Source of the DNA: Pinus tabuliformis
Taxonomy: Eukaryota; Streptophyta; Pinopsida; Pinales; Pinaceae
Length of the DNA stretch: 64,000 nt
Direction of reading: 5' to 3'
Assembly (NCBI GenBank): GCA_031772625.1
Contig: CM062820.1
Coordinates: 311,123,340 to 311,187,339, forward strand
Shown: one piece after another, positions 21,243 to 33,299 of the stretch
Numbering within the stretch: position 1 is the stretch's first letter
How the letters are laid out: the number at the start of each line of letters is the position of its first letter
Translations under genes and position numbers: made by a program
The notes under the pieces: generated by a model
What the model was told of the DNA's origin: nothing
Databases searched by the model: none
The model's input: only the letters and a program-made list of their open reading frames with translations

Positions 21243-24200
21243 ATGTCATCACATAAGGGAAAAGAAAAATTGGTCTTTGAGACTCCTGTCTTACCCTGTG
21301 TTCCCAATTTAAATGAGCTTCCTTTGGTTGAAAGACAATATAAGATAGCAAGAACTCAGTGTGAATTTGATTTATATGAGCTTAATAATTGGATGAATCA
21401 AAAGTTTTTATATAATAGTGATGATTTAAGCAGTTGTGAATCATTTTTACCTTATTTTTCCTTTCCCCATACTCATATTTTCCCATAATTTGTTACATGG
21501 TGGCATCTTAGATACCTCCCCATCTATAAAGTGCTAATTACTAAAAACAATGAAATCCTATTCTTAATTACCTAAGAAGCTATCTTTGAAGCCCTTCAGA
21601 TTAATTCCCAAACTTATTTACACCCATTTTCCATTGATTCACTCATGGAAATATACCAAAAGCTTACCTTTCCCCAACGAGCCCATATTCTTGAATGTTT
21701 TATGCCTGAGGATTATGAATTACCTAGGAATAATCCCCCATACTCTGCTTCTATTTTCCCTAAAATGTCAAGGCAAGTTATTTCTTTCATATTAGGTTAT
21801 CCCGTTGACGAATGGGTGGTTGAAGTAGTGTTATGGTTTTTGTCATTGTTTTCAATTGGTCATAAGCCATCAGTCATTTTCAATTATATTCGATACCTAG
21901 TAGATGTTATTCATGAACAATTTATGAAATTTAAAGCTGAAGGTGCATTCAAACATTAGTCAATCCTACTATATTTAATATTGTTCTATCAAGAAGATAG
22001 GTTCAAGTTCCAATTATAGAAGTTGGGTGAACAAGGAATTCCACTATCATTCATTCACTTGACTTCCTTGGTCAAAAATAATTCAGAGGATTATTCATTC
22101 AACGATTTTGTGGATCAGTTTTTACATACATCCTTGTGTCTTCTTAGTAGTGATATTATACCAAGAATTTCACCAGAGATCAAAAATGTTTTACATTTTA
22201 CAGAACAAGCTAAGGTTGGAGACTAGTATCTTTACCAAAATTATATATAGACTAGAATCTATGGGTGTGAACTTCCACCCTATATATTACCAGTATTTGT
22301 ACTAGTAAGGATTTTTTCCTTGGAATACATTAGAGAAATTTTAAATATGGATAACCTACATTTTGTATCAATCAAAAAGAAGGAAAAATTTGAATTGCAG
22401 GCACATATTCGGCCTTATATTGTAAATACCATATCAACAACAAAGGAAGTGGATGAAATACTAAAGAAAATGAAATTTAAGTTAAGCTTCACATGGTCTT
22501 ATGATCCATTAGGGATAATTTCAAGACTAAGAGTCGAGTAGAAGGCAACACCATATGCACATACACCTAGACTAGAGATAGACCTGTATACCAATTAGGA
22601 GCAATGTACAAAGAACACACTGTAGGAGACTGAAGAGAAAATTGTCAGTTAAAAATCTCTACAAACTCCTATTCCAAAGGAAAAATAAATCAAGATACCA
22701 AAAGAAAATATGTTCCCTACAGATTTAGGATCTCAAGCTGCAGAATTTCATGCTTTCAAGAGGAGAAAGAAAGATCCGAAGACCAATACTAAAAATGATG
22801 CTCAAATAATAAATATTCAAGAGGAAACCTCAGAATAAAAGGGCTCATAGGAGCAAGCCACAATGGTTTTTATAGGTATTCCCACTACTCCATTCCCATA
22901 TGTTGAGGAGGCAACAAAGTCACCTATGTCTTCTACATCTCAGATTGCAACAAAGTAGTATATGTTTTCCAGATACAGGGAGATCAAGAAGAAGAATGAA
23001 GCATTGAAGACTACAACATATTTAGAGTTTTGGGAAAACTACTACTACTCAATGCAAGTTGTTGTCTACACTTGACACAGAGAAGGGACAATTCTAATTG
23101 GCCTTCTTGGAACCTACAGTTCCAGTCCCCAAAAGTGCAAAAAAATACAAAGCCTCAGTATTTTCTTTTGACACCAAAAAGGTCCATGAAATTAATCAAT
23201 TTGATTTTCATAAACAGGCAGATGAAATGATCTATTCAACACTGACAAGTTCAACCATGGATGCCTCAAAACTGTAGGCCTCTTTGAATAATATGCATTC
23301 ATAGCTAAAGATAGAGTGAATTTCATCTTTGGCCAAAGTCACTAGAACCAAATCTTTAGAAGATTTATTGATTAAACTAGGATATCATCCTAGTAACATC
23401 TAAGCAACTGACTAGATGATTAAAACTAAAGATGTAGATATTCAAGCTCTAAGGAAACAACTCAAGCTTCCAACCATAGAACACCCTCATGCCAAAGAAA
23501 TAACTAATCTAGAGATAGAAAAGGAAAAGTTGTTCAAATTAATAGTTGAACAGAACATTCAAATTTAGAAGATGGAGGCAGACATGGATGCACTGTTAAA
23601 AGAAAGGGAACCATTAGAATTTGTAGGTACATCAGCACAGTAGGAAGTACAACAAACAACAGAAACATCCACTGCAAATTCTTCTTAAAAGCTAGTAAAA
23701 GCTTTGGGAGAAATATCATTAAAAAACAGGGAGAATTATAATTTAATGGAAGCACCGAAAACAATGGAGGAAAACAAATCAAAGACAATAATGCATATCT
23801 AGCAGAGGTGTGGAGAAAATTCAAACTGAATCAACAAATTTAAAAATATGAGAATCAGTCTTTAACAACTCAAATGTTGGAAGATACTAAGTGAATCATA
23901 TGGCATAATATAAATGAAAATATTATAGAGTTATGGTCATCAATTTAGATCATATTTTAGCAGGAGGAACTAGTGTAACATGTCAGGACAACAATTGAGA
24001 AAAAAAAATATTGAGATATAATACAAGCCATCAGAAGCACACCGAATTATTAAAATGTTGAATTCAAAACTAGAAGGAGATTGAAGAACTCCACATTCAA
24101 GACAGAACAAACACAATCATTGAAGTGAAGAGATTCTTAACAAAGAAGAACCTCATGATACAATTGGAGAAAAAATTTAAAGAATTAAAACTTCAGGTGA

Positions 24201-24540
24201 AAATATTTAATAGAAAATTTGGTTTATTGTAGGATAAAGGGTTCCTAGCCCTAATAGCTTGTAATGGAAAATTGATTCCATTAAAAATTATCAGAATCAT
24301 TTGTGTAATATAGTTGCAGACGCATCCAAATTCACTAAATTAAAAGGAAAAATAGGTGGAGAAGCTTTCAATGAAGGACTACAATATGATCTCTTCATTT
24401 AGTATGAAATCCATCATCTATTTATAAACAAACCAATTTTTCAAACATATACAGAAGTAAATGAGATATTTCGTAGTATGGTAAATGTGTCCATTCCTAG
24501 TGAAGAGTGGTGGGATAAATTGTTGGAGCTCATTGAATAA
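21243..24540 (+). pseudogene. LTR-encoded protein of G1, copy in 3' LTR
   Basis: The ATG gives MSSHKGKEKLVFETPVLP and the end is SEEWWDKLLELIE with TAA, matching both ends of the 5' LTR copy. Open stretches are 21243-21488, 21645-21959, 22023-22226 and 22320-22541. They show EFDLYELNNWMNQKFL, LMEIYQKLTFPQRAHIL, MPEDYELPRNNPPYSAS, VDEWVVEVVLWFLSLFSIG and FNDFVDQFLHTSLCLL. The C-terminal third is charged and probably coiled coil (LIKLGYHPSNI, ALRKQLKLP, KEITNLEIEKEKLFKLIV). I do not recognise the family. In genomic RNA this copy would be the 3'-terminal reading frame, downstream of integrase. Confidence 0.65.
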
Positions 24541-24757
24541 GGTTAAATAGGAATCCTACAGATTGGGAAGTAGGCAAATGGGAGAAGCATAAACGTAGCT
24601 ATATTCAGCGACAACTCTCCTCAAAGTGTGAACAGAACATCCGAATTAGTCCAGATTTCGTATTAGTTAGTTCTATTTTTGACATATCTACATCTTCTGG
24701 TAGATATTATTTTGTAATTTGGTTGTTTTGAGGTCTGATATAGTTCAAGAGAAACTA

Positions 24758-24765
24758 TATAAATA
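24758..24765 (+). promoter_or_regulatory. TATA box in G1 3' LTR
   Basis: TATAAATA, conserved with 12118-12125. Confidence 0.5.
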
Positions 24766-25439
24766 TTTTGTAAAAATATTTAGAAAGGGTTGGATTATGG
24801 AAAAGAGAAGATATTTTCTTTGATTGTGAGCATTGAAGTATATTTTGAAGTAATCAATTTCAGAAATATAGAGGAAGTACTCTTTCAAGATTCTTGTGGA
24901 AAATAAAAGGTGATGTTTTCCTCTTTGTTAATGTGTTTCTCCTTCTAAGCTTTCACATGAATGTTCTTTCCTGGTTGTTACAAGAAGGGTAAGAGCTGAA
25001 TTTACTTATAATACTTTGCTCTAGCTTGTGAAACAATATTAATGTTTTCCTTCTGAGATTAAATATAAAATTCATTTAAGTATGCTTTCTATTTAATTGA
25101 ATATTACCTCCTATTAATCTTATTCATACCACATATAATTCATGAGATCCAAGAGTTTTCCTACCTTTCCCTATTTCAGCTACTCTGTTTATTTGTGATT
25201 GATTACTAAATATTTCTATGACTCCATGCCCAATGGAATTTTCTTTCATTATACAACAAAAATTTAAAAAAACCTACCTTAAACTTTCATACCTAGCCTA
25301 AGGTCTAAAAATTAAAATTAAAAATTATACAAAGAGAGCCCTCTTTGAAGCTTGAAGGGCTATATCCCACCTTTAAAATTGGTTTGTGGTTACCTCTACA
25401 GTTTCCTCTTCAGCGTTGGAAAACTACAGAGTATTAACA

Positions 25440-25444
25440 CTCAG
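25440..25444 (+). repeat. G1 target site duplication, right copy (CTCAG)
   Basis: Identical to 7530-7534. Confidence 0.9.
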
Positions 25445-25611
25445 TAGCCACAACGTCATCTCCACTAGGTCTAGTCATAGGTATGTTGACTTCAATGGAA
25501 ACTAACAAGACCACCAAGCAAAACAAACATCACCACATACTCATCACACATGTAGATGAGTAACAACATCTATATATTGTTGACATCAATACCAACACTA
25601 TAATGCCAACA
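25445..25611 (-). repeat. K1 3' LTR, fragment
   Basis: On the minus strand it begins TGTTGGCATTATAGTG right after a purine tract. It is truncated at 25444 by the G1 insertion. Confidence 0.65.
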
Positions 25612-25628
25612 AACTCTCCCTTTGGCAT
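25612..25628 (-). promoter_or_regulatory. K1 polypurine tract
   Basis: Minus-strand GCCAAAGGGAGAGTT directly before the LTR start is the typical copia plus-strand primer, usually AAAGGGGGAGATTGTTGG. Confidence 0.7.
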
Positions 25629-27500
25629 TGATGTCAACCTCAATACAACATGCGAGGTTGAACTCTAACCATACAAATCTCTCTTGAAATTAATGGAAAA
25701 TGGTCATATCAACACTGAAGAACAATGGCAATAATGTCATATGAGAGTAGGACTCCCCTATCATACACAAAATCATACTGATGCAATCCATACAAGAGTC
25801 TCCTAAAAGATAATCATGAAGACAAGGAAAATGGTTGTCAAACATATCTCTACCAATTCCATGCCAACTCTGAAGACTAAACATGCTCCCCCTAAGCATG
25901 TAATGGGGCTACAATCATACACTCTGCCTATTTCAATAAACCTCCTTGCCAAGTGCAAGGGACTAGTACTCATGGACCATGACTCCAAATGACCTTTGAC
26001 ATGATATACAATGAAGTACAATATAAAACATCATGGAGCAATACATAGTGGTGAATAGTACATAGGAATGACATATGACTCCTTAACACCTATCAATAAC
26101 CATGATTTTTATGGACCTAAGTTTACATCATGCTCCCAATAAAGTGGAGCTACATCAAAGATGTGAAATAATACATGACTTGGACTCCATTGACCCATAC
26201 ATAGTAAATGACAAGACATGGTAGACACCAAGGGTCACTCCATAAGAAATGTGCCCAAATGATGAAATAATGATAGTATGTGGATTTTACATATGCACAC
26301 AAAGGTTCTCTAATCAATACGTGCCCAAAAATTTAAATATCATGAGTACATGGAAACAATGAGCATCATCATATGCTCCATATGGCAACAACAATGATAA
26401 TACAATCCATGGCATATGCATCCATATACTAGCCCTCCATGAGCAACAATATAATCTCCATGTGTAGGAACAACAAGTAGCAGCACTAACCAAAACATAT
26501 GCTAGTGCATGGCCACTCAACACCTTGGCCACTACCATCCCAACAATGAATATCTTGCAACAAAATCATGAAAAAACTAGCATCCACCACCATACTCTAC
26601 ATGTGATTCAACAAGAAAATCAACTGATAGTAGCAACATAGGAAGATGACATAAAACAACAAAAAATACATCCTCATCATCACATTCTCTCTCCCAATGA
26701 GAGGAAAACCAAGCAGAAACATCCATCATACCAAAACACATAAGTAGCAACAAATACTTATCCCCATCATAGGTGAGAAACATATCATCAATGAGGTATA
26801 AGTAATAAATCAGTGAGCAAGAAAATGTATACTTCCATATATAAGAAAAATCATATATACCATCATCTCTCATCCATCCAAATACATATCAACAACATGC
26901 ATAAAAATATCATCAACAACAACTATCATCCTTCTCATATCTCATCCATCCAACAACGCATGAGAAACAACATAATGTATCTAGAAATAAAAACATGAGA
27001 CATAAATTTCACAATCTAGATGAGTCAACAGATCTCCATGGTAGCAACATACACGTGACATAGTATCATCTAGCAATATTATTGTCATCAATAAACCAAC
27101 TATGTCATGAAAAATATATGATCTTTCTACTATATGGCAGCGACAATAGAAAACTCCTTTCCTACACACAATTCCAACACATTTCAAATCCATTTGGAAG
27201 CATACATTATCCCCTTGAATGTGTGATCTCTCATCACACCTTGATCATTCACATAAATAATGCATGGTTGACATATCATCATTAGCAACAATCAAACCAA
27301 ACTAGAAGAAAATAGATCAAACATAAGAATATGCTTCACCTCAAGGACTCCCTTTGAACACATACATCTTTGAAATGCATATTTTTCTTCTCATACTATT
27401 TCCCATATGGTTTCACATTTAATAGTTTGCATGCAAAATGTAATTCAACCATATTCTCCCCCTGAGACCATGCATGCCTCAATTTCTGGTGGGAGTACCT
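25629..27500. other. K1 internal stretch without recognisable genes
   Basis: No convincing protein homology is seen on either strand; open stretches on the minus strand are Cys/Tyr-rich and look like chance. CATGCTCCC words recur (25884, 26131), and ATTCTCCCCCTGAGACC occurs at 27452. The same CATGCTCCCC words occur in the 3' noncoding part of K2 (48290-48380), so this is probably copia 3' untranslated sequence joined to gag by an internal deletion. Confidence 0.45.
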
Positions 27501-27539
27501 TGTTGCTCTTTTCTCCTCCAAACTTTTATCTGTTGATAC

Positions 27540-28590
27540 TTCTTCTTCTTATGCGATTGGCTTTGCATATTCTTCTCTCACTAGTAGGATCTCCTAAAAC
27601 ACATGGACAACTTGAAATCCTTTTCCTTAGGCCCAATATTATAACAGACAAAACATCAAATGTGACCAAGGAATGTAGGAATAAGTTGATGTATTCTATT
27701 GATATGATTTTTATTCCTTGCATGTGAGCTGCAACCAATATCCCTATGGCCAAACTCATTGCATGAGAAATAATAACCATAAAAAGGACTATTATACCTG
27801 ATGGATAGAGATCTCCTTTACATGCATGCTTGATGTATCTTCTCCTTTGGCTACTCCTTTTGATGAGAGATATTGATCTCTCCATTTCTGCAACTTGCTA
27901 CTATGTGTCCACAAACACCACAATTGTAACATTTTTCTATATATTCTTCTTATTTTAACTTCTTCTCTTGTTTTTATTCTTATTTAATGGCTCATGGATT
28001 TCATTATTTCTGTTGCAACTAGGTGCTCCAACAATTTCAAATTTACTTGTGGAAACATGAGCACTAGTTTTGAGCCTCTCTACTTCTTCTCTTGCAGAAA
28101 TTAATTTAGCCTTCAATATTTTCATTTCTTCAAATGCCATTGTTTTGGATTGCTCCACATTTTTTCTTCTTGATCTCTCACTACTATCACTCATGCCTTC
28201 ATATTCATCTTGTGAGGAGGATTGATTAGTAACTGCAATAAAGGTAGAATCCTTTGCATTTTTCTCCATTTTTGAAAAATGCAATTTTCCTCCAAGATAC
28301 AAATTTTGTAACTTATCCAGCATATCTTTGGCAGTCTCACAATTTTTCACATGCATGCTATCATATTTTTAAACACTATTCATAATAATATTCTTAGGCA
28401 TATCATCACTTTCATCTCTAACTCTGTATTCTACTGATAAAAAAATATTTTCATTAATAGATATAAAATATGAATCTAAATTCACTGTCCAAGTTAAAAA
28501 TTTACCTTCATGAAGTATAGGAAGACTTTGTTGATCGATTTCAAAAAATTTGCAAAAATTATGCCAAAATCTCCAATATCCACTCTCCAA
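27540..28590 (-). pseudogene. K1 gag fragment
   Basis: The frame starts at about 28590 with a Trp-containing N-terminus, shows MHVKNCETAKDMLDKLQNLYLG (typical of copia gag of the UBN2 type, with part of the domain deleted), then a helical stretch FEEMKILKAKLISAREEVERL. Three knuckles follow: CYNCGVCGHIVASC intact near 27900-27940, CNEFGHRDIGC-type near 27730-27780, and a decayed CFVCYNIGPKEKDF near 27640. Stops and frame changes are present. Protease is not found. Confidence 0.7.
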
Positions 28591-28615
28591 TGATCAAGCT
28601 ACACCTGAGAGCCCT

Positions 28616-28629
28616 ACTCTGATACCAAT
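28616..28629 (-). promoter_or_regulatory. K1 primer binding site
   Basis: The minus strand reads TTGGTATCAGAGTA beside the LTR end, one base off the tRNA-Met site. Confidence 0.8.
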
Positions 28630-29042
28630 TGTTGGAAACTAGGTCATTGCTGACAAGGGAGGTGAATCAGTAGTGTGAGAACTTATATAGTTTTTCTCCA
28701 ATTATTTAGTATTTAACCATGCATGAATTGAAAAAACATAAACATAGATCAGAGCATTAAAATAAACATGCAACCATAAAACCAATCAACACAATGGACA
28801 CAAGTGTTTATGGGGGGAAAACCCATACCGAGCAAAAAACCACCCTGCTACTCCTGCGTTGCTCAATTCTTCTATTAATTTTCCATGAAAATTATAGATG
28901 GATCAACTCACTCCCATGAGCCGGAAGACTTGACTTCTTTCACGGTATGTTGGCACTATTAGACTGGAAATTGTTTCTCTCATGGATCTATGGACTACCA
29001 TCCATTGAAGGCCACCATGGTCTATGATCTTGACTATTGGCT
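28630..29042 (-). repeat. K1 5' LTR, fragment
   Basis: On the plus strand it starts TGTTGGAAACTAGG next to the primer site and is cut at 29042 by the X LTR. The missing part should lie on the far side of X and G2, beyond the window. Confidence 0.7.
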
Positions 29043-29984
29043 TGTTAGGACCTGACCCAAGTTCAAAGTTAATTAGCCAAGAGAATCCCTGTACTACTGG
29101 CTCTTTTGGCAACAGTCCACAGAGCGCAGACTAAGGTCTCACTAGAAGTAGTATGGGGGGGAAGGGGGTACTGGAACCGGGTTTCCGCACCCTTGAGATG
29201 TCTAAGGGTTTGGTTCAATTCAACTTTTCCTCCCTACGCACAGGCTGCTTCACACATTTCCCTAGCCTTCAGGCCTTGATATACTTCCCTTCGAATAGCC
29301 CTAAGCAAGGGCTGTGGGGCTTCCATGCTGCTACAGCAGTGCTCTGTGCTATTCCCCCAAGATGCACTCGAGATCTTACTTATATTCGTATACTAGTTAA
29401 TTATCTTCGCGTAAATGGATGTCTTACGTTATATTTATTTATATCACACATTCATATGAGCTTGCATAGAAATAAATAGTAAACTTGCAATTTATACCCA
29501 ATGATACATTAAAAAAGTAAAAGATACACAGAAATATGGTAAACTTCTCTTTATTAAATCTTCCAATGGTTACAGGGTCGACCTGCCCTGCGCACTCAGC
29601 TGCAGGGGTCCGTGCACTCAGCTATGGATTACTAGGCATCTTTGCACTCAGCTGTAGTGCCTTCTCCTAATCTACGACCCAAAGACACCCTTTACACTTC
29701 GACTCAATCACTTAGACTCATCATGCTTCCCTTCTTAGTTCTCCTATTTTTTCACTATTTTCTACCCTTAAAGCCTTGTTCTATTTATACAATCCCATGG
29801 TCTGTGAACCATGGGTAGGTCTATCAAGCCAACATTACATTACAAAAACAAGGGCAGACAACCCTGTGACTCTATTATGACTTCGCTCTCTGTGCCCATA
29901 ATTCACGGTGTTTTTACAAAGGATTTGGTCAAAGCTTGGGCTTTAAGCCCCAAAACATGCCTTGGGGGGATTCCATGCCCAATA
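29043..29984 (-). repeat. X 3' LTR (942 bp)
   Basis: It aligns with the solo LTR 17680-18663 from TGTTAGGACCTGACCCA to GCCCAATA (mutated from CAACA). A TATA-like TATAAATA is on the minus strand at 29782-29789, next to an imperfect CCATGG palindrome. On the minus strand the LTR follows a purine tract. Confidence 0.85.
29782..29789 (-). promoter_or_regulatory. TATA box in X LTR
   Basis: TATAAATA on the minus strand, same place as in the solo LTR. Confidence 0.5.
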
Positions 29985-29997
29985 GGCCCCCAACACA
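29985..29997 (-). promoter_or_regulatory. X polypurine tract
   Basis: The minus strand reads GTGTTGGGGGCC immediately before the LTR. It fixes the orientation of X as minus and the LTR as the 3' one. Confidence 0.6.
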
Positions 29998-29999
29998 AA

Positions 30000-32845
30000 C
30001 ATCATGACCTGTCCCCGAGTCACTCTCTTGGCGTGGAGATCTTCACGTCGAGTCCCTCCAACTTTGCTCGAACTGCTGCGAGGTCGGCAACGCACTGAGC
30101 TGCTACCTACTGGATTTGTTGTACGTGTTGTTCCGAGACCGTAGTGTTGGAACTGCTTCTCTACATCTATGCCTGTGTCCCCTACATTTGTGTGAGCTTG
30201 CCTTCAATTTCTATTGTGATGGTAAAGGCCTTGTCAATCCAAGGTTGAACGCATGCCTTCAGGACTGCTTCCTTGTGCCGTGCTGCATCCACCTGTTCTT
30301 TTAGCGCTTTGTTCTATTGCATCCGTGCAAGACTATGAGTGAGGGCCACCATTTGCGCAGTTCCTTTGATGCTGTCATACTACTATTGGAGTTCACGTGC
30401 CTCTGTTTCTAAGCATTGGGTGTTGGGGTCCTCCTGCAGATCCGTGAGGACCTTAAATGACTCCTCCAACATTCTGGTGTAGTCTCTCACTGCACTTCCA
30501 ATCTCGTTGAGTCCCGCTGTAATAGCGCTAGCGCATTGTTCCCTTACTTATGGAGGGGTGGACAGTTACGCCTTCAACCACAACTCTGTGATCTGAAGGT
30601 TCAATTCCAGCTGAACCTTTGTCATTTCCTCCCGTGTCTCGCACACCCCTACTGCTAGCCTGTGGATGTGCACCTCTATTGTTGTGTCTGCTAGGATGGC
30701 CAGCTCAGGGATGCCTTGAAAAGCTTTGTCCAGTACCTATACCAGCTGCCGATTCTGTGACAACACTTCATCGCGCTACAAGCTCAACTGTTCCATGTTG
30801 ATCTTCTTCTCGCTTGGTACTTGCAGCGCACGGCTCTCCCTAGACTGCAGTCTTGCAGTAATCCCATCCTGCAGAACGTATAATGTCTCCCATGGGAGTT
30901 CAGCCATGTTGATTCCGATACCCTTCAGTGCACTAATCATAGGCCTGTCGGCCTCATTTGTTATAGCTAGTGCCATTTCGGGCAGCACTATGGTATTTGT
31001 CACCCGAGCATGCAGCATCTTCTCTGCTGCAGTTGTCCCTACTTTGAGGCTAGTCGAAAGGGTACCAGCCTGAGGATTGCACACCTGCAACTCCTAAAAC
31101 TATGCTCTGAGGGCCCCCAACACAATCTGGTTCAGCTGCATAAAATTCTAGTGGGCCTCGGAAGTGACATCATGCACTGTCTCACTTATGTCGTGTAGAT
31201 CACCCTTGGTAAGGGTGATCGGGTCAATAGAAAACTTCAATTCCTTGACCTTCTTGTGCGGCCTTGTTCGCTCGGTCAGGTGCTAGTGCTTCAGCTGTGT
31301 TTATGCAGTTTGTGGGTCCACACCTCCCTCTTCTTCCTTTGTTTTCCTTTCTATCTCTTGCTCATGCGAAGGCAACTTCTGGCCCTCACATGCCTTTTCA
31401 GCTGGCTCCTGTGCTGCTGCTGCTATTGTGGCCTTTTTCTATTCAGCTGCTATCTGTGTAGCGCCCCATCCCTCCTATGCTTCTGCTACCATTGCCTCCT
31501 TATTTCTCTTTTCTGCCAACTACACCATGCGTAGTTTGGCCTTCTCTTTCTTCCTCTGCGTCACATACTTTTCCGTTGCTGCGACATCTGGAGCACGCCA
31601 CTCCAGCAGCCATGTCTCCAGTACATTAAAGATTACATCATCCATGGCTGTAAAGGGTAGCTCTCTCCATTGCTTGGTTGGGTCCTTGCGCGATCTGATG
31701 TATATCTGGCTCGTGTCCTTTGTTGCCCAGAGTGAAGCATACTTCGTGGCCTCCAACAGATCCCTGTTAATTATGGGGAACTGACTATCCTCTGGCAATT
31801 CCCCTGCCACGATCACTACGGACAACAGAGGCCATTCATAGTGGAATCTTTTGCCTTCTTCCTGAGCCTCACGAAAATTCTCCAAGAATTCCTTGCAGAG
31901 GAAATCTGACCAGTTAAACTAGACCCCCTTTGTGCACTTCTAAGCCAATGCTACCACTAGCATGGGTACCTCTTCCACATGGCACTTGCGCATAACCTTA
32001 CCTGCTAGTATTTGGGTCACCACTTTTACTACTTTGTCATTCATGTTGGATATGGCGTAGCCCCTCTTATTCTTTTCCAGTTTATATTTCTTCTTCATGG
32101 CCTCTGCGATGGCCAAGTCACTGCTTTTCCCCTCCTTGATATCTATGGGGTCCTCTCCCTTGCACGACAACCGGGTAATGCGATGAATCAAGTCTTCCAT
32201 GATGGGAATGGGCTCCTCTAGCCACAAACACCCACCATGCACTAGGCAGAGTAGCTACCTGATGACGAAAATTGTTATTGGGGCACGGTGGAAATGTAGC
32301 ACCCAAAGCAGGTTTATTAGCCCTACCTTTTCCACTCCATGCAACCAAATCCATGGCTCTAATTCAGTAACCCCCACCGCTGTGTTCTGCTTAGGCTTCA
32401 TGAGCTAGGCGTTCTATAGGTGAGGGAACTTCTCGTGGTCAGTGAGGTCCCAATCTTCAAATTTTAAGCTAGGCACCCATCCAACGTGTATCCCCTAAAA
32501 ATTAATGTTGTCTGGGAGGAGCAGGGTCTGGAGCAAGCTCTTGCTCTCGTCGAGATCCTTGGGAACTTTTTCCTTCCCCTTCCATGGGGGGATATAGGCA
32601 AGTAACTTTGTTGGAGGGTGCGCAGGCTCAGTTTCCTCCTCCATGCCTTCATCCTCATCTTCTTCAATGATAAGGTCCACCAGGTCTTCCTCCTCCTCAT
32701 TGGTTTCTATATTAACAGCTTTCCCCTTCTCCTCCATCGACAGCTTGGTGCACAGTGGGTTTCGTGGGGATACATGTACGGGAACCATTGCCTGTTTGTC
32801 TTTCTTTTGTCTTGGCATGCATGATGATTTACAGATTTCTGCCAC
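30000..32845 (-). pseudogene. X extra ORF downstream of pol (about 950 codons)
   Basis: The frame begins with MAEICKSSCMPRQKK, passes an acidic stretch (NEEEEDLVDLIIEEDEDEG), then a globular middle (IPIMEDLIHRITRLSCKGED, MKKKYKLEKNKRGYAISNM, WPLLSVVIVAGELPEDSQFP, YASLWATKDTSQIYIRSR). Ala/Glu-rich helices follow down to about 30000 (ALKGIGINMAELPWETLYVL, VADLAAVRAKLEGLDVKIS). It is on the sense strand between integrase and the 3' LTR, where some Tat-lineage elements carry an additional ORF. Scattered stops break it, yet long open pieces survive (32495-32845, 31940-32242, 31520-31885, 30776-31090). Its function is unknown; no signal peptide or membrane anchor is evident. Confidence 0.7.
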
Positions 32846-33299
32846 AATATCGATGCCTTCAGGCAGTCAGGGCCTACGAGGCCTCTTCGACAGTCATCTC
32901 TGTAATTTCCATAACTTCTTTAGATGTTGCCATCGTGTCTGTCCAGAAATCTATCACTCACGGAACTACGGGCTCTATTAACACTCTGGATAGGTGAAAC
33001 AGGATTCAGCTCAGGCTACACGGGGTATACAATTGCTCAATTTGCAAATGACCAAGTGTTGTTTGCTAGCCAGCCCTTCGTAATTTATAGTGCCTTTTGA
33101 ATTTGAATTCAACTGTTCCCCCCAAATCCAGTTCATTAATGCTCCCTTAGCTGTAGATTTTCTCAAATCTTGCCCATAAATCGTGTCTTAAATAACTTCC
33201 ACTAGCTCCATTTGGTCTCAAGTCGAGCATCACATTGAGAATAGTGACTTCAATGATCACTTTCTGGCCAACCTACGCAGTAGCGTAGTAGCCCTCATG

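Larger units (their letters stand above)
7535..25439 (+). mobile_element. Element G1: complete 17.9-kb Ty3/gypsy-type retrotransposon
   Basis: Two direct repeats of about 5.2 kb (7535-12785 and 20210-25439) flank a plus-strand gag, protease, RNase H, RT, RNase H, integrase series, and CTCAG duplications flank the whole. Primer-site and pre-LTR blocks match those of G2, so the two belong to one family group. RNase H placed before RT and very long LTRs fit the Tat/Ogre side of Ty3/gypsy, though that placement is inference. All domains carry stops or lost catalytic residues, so it is an old, inactive copy. A solo LTR of the X family splits the end of its RNase H region. Confidence 0.93.
20210..25439 (+). 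repeat. G1 3' LTR (5230 bp)
   Basis: Partner of 7535-12785. It starts TATTAGGGTCC (TG mutated to TA) and ends ATTAACA, followed at once by the CTCAG duplication. It carries the same parts in the same order: purine tract, minisatellite, coding remnant, TATA box and end block. Small indels and many substitutions separate the two LTRs, so the insertion is old. Confidence 0.9.
25445..29042 (-). mobile_element. Element K1: deleted Ty1/copia retrotransposon
   Basis: The minus-strand remains are a partial 5' LTR (28630-29042), primer site, gag (about 27540-28590), a long noncoding stretch, a polypurine tract and the start of the 3' LTR (25445-25611). Integrase, RT and RNase H are absent. Its LTR edges (TGTTGGAAA and GCCAACA) and primer site are like those of K2, so the two are related. 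The 5' LTR is cut by X and the 3' LTR by G1, making K1 the oldest layer in this part. Confidence 0.75.

Noticed and set aside
23534-23824. Minus-strand frame rich in Leu/Phe, like a membrane protein
   Set aside because: It is antisense to the Lys/Glu-rich coiled-coil part of the LTR-encoded protein, which explains its composition.
21243-24540. LTR-encoded protein as an envelope gene
   Set aside because: No signal peptide, clear transmembrane anchor or Cys-rich ectodomain is visible.
25690-27193. Several Cys/Tyr-rich minus-strand frames in K1
   Set aside because: They are short, share no domain, and lie in AT-rich repetitive text; I take them as chance.
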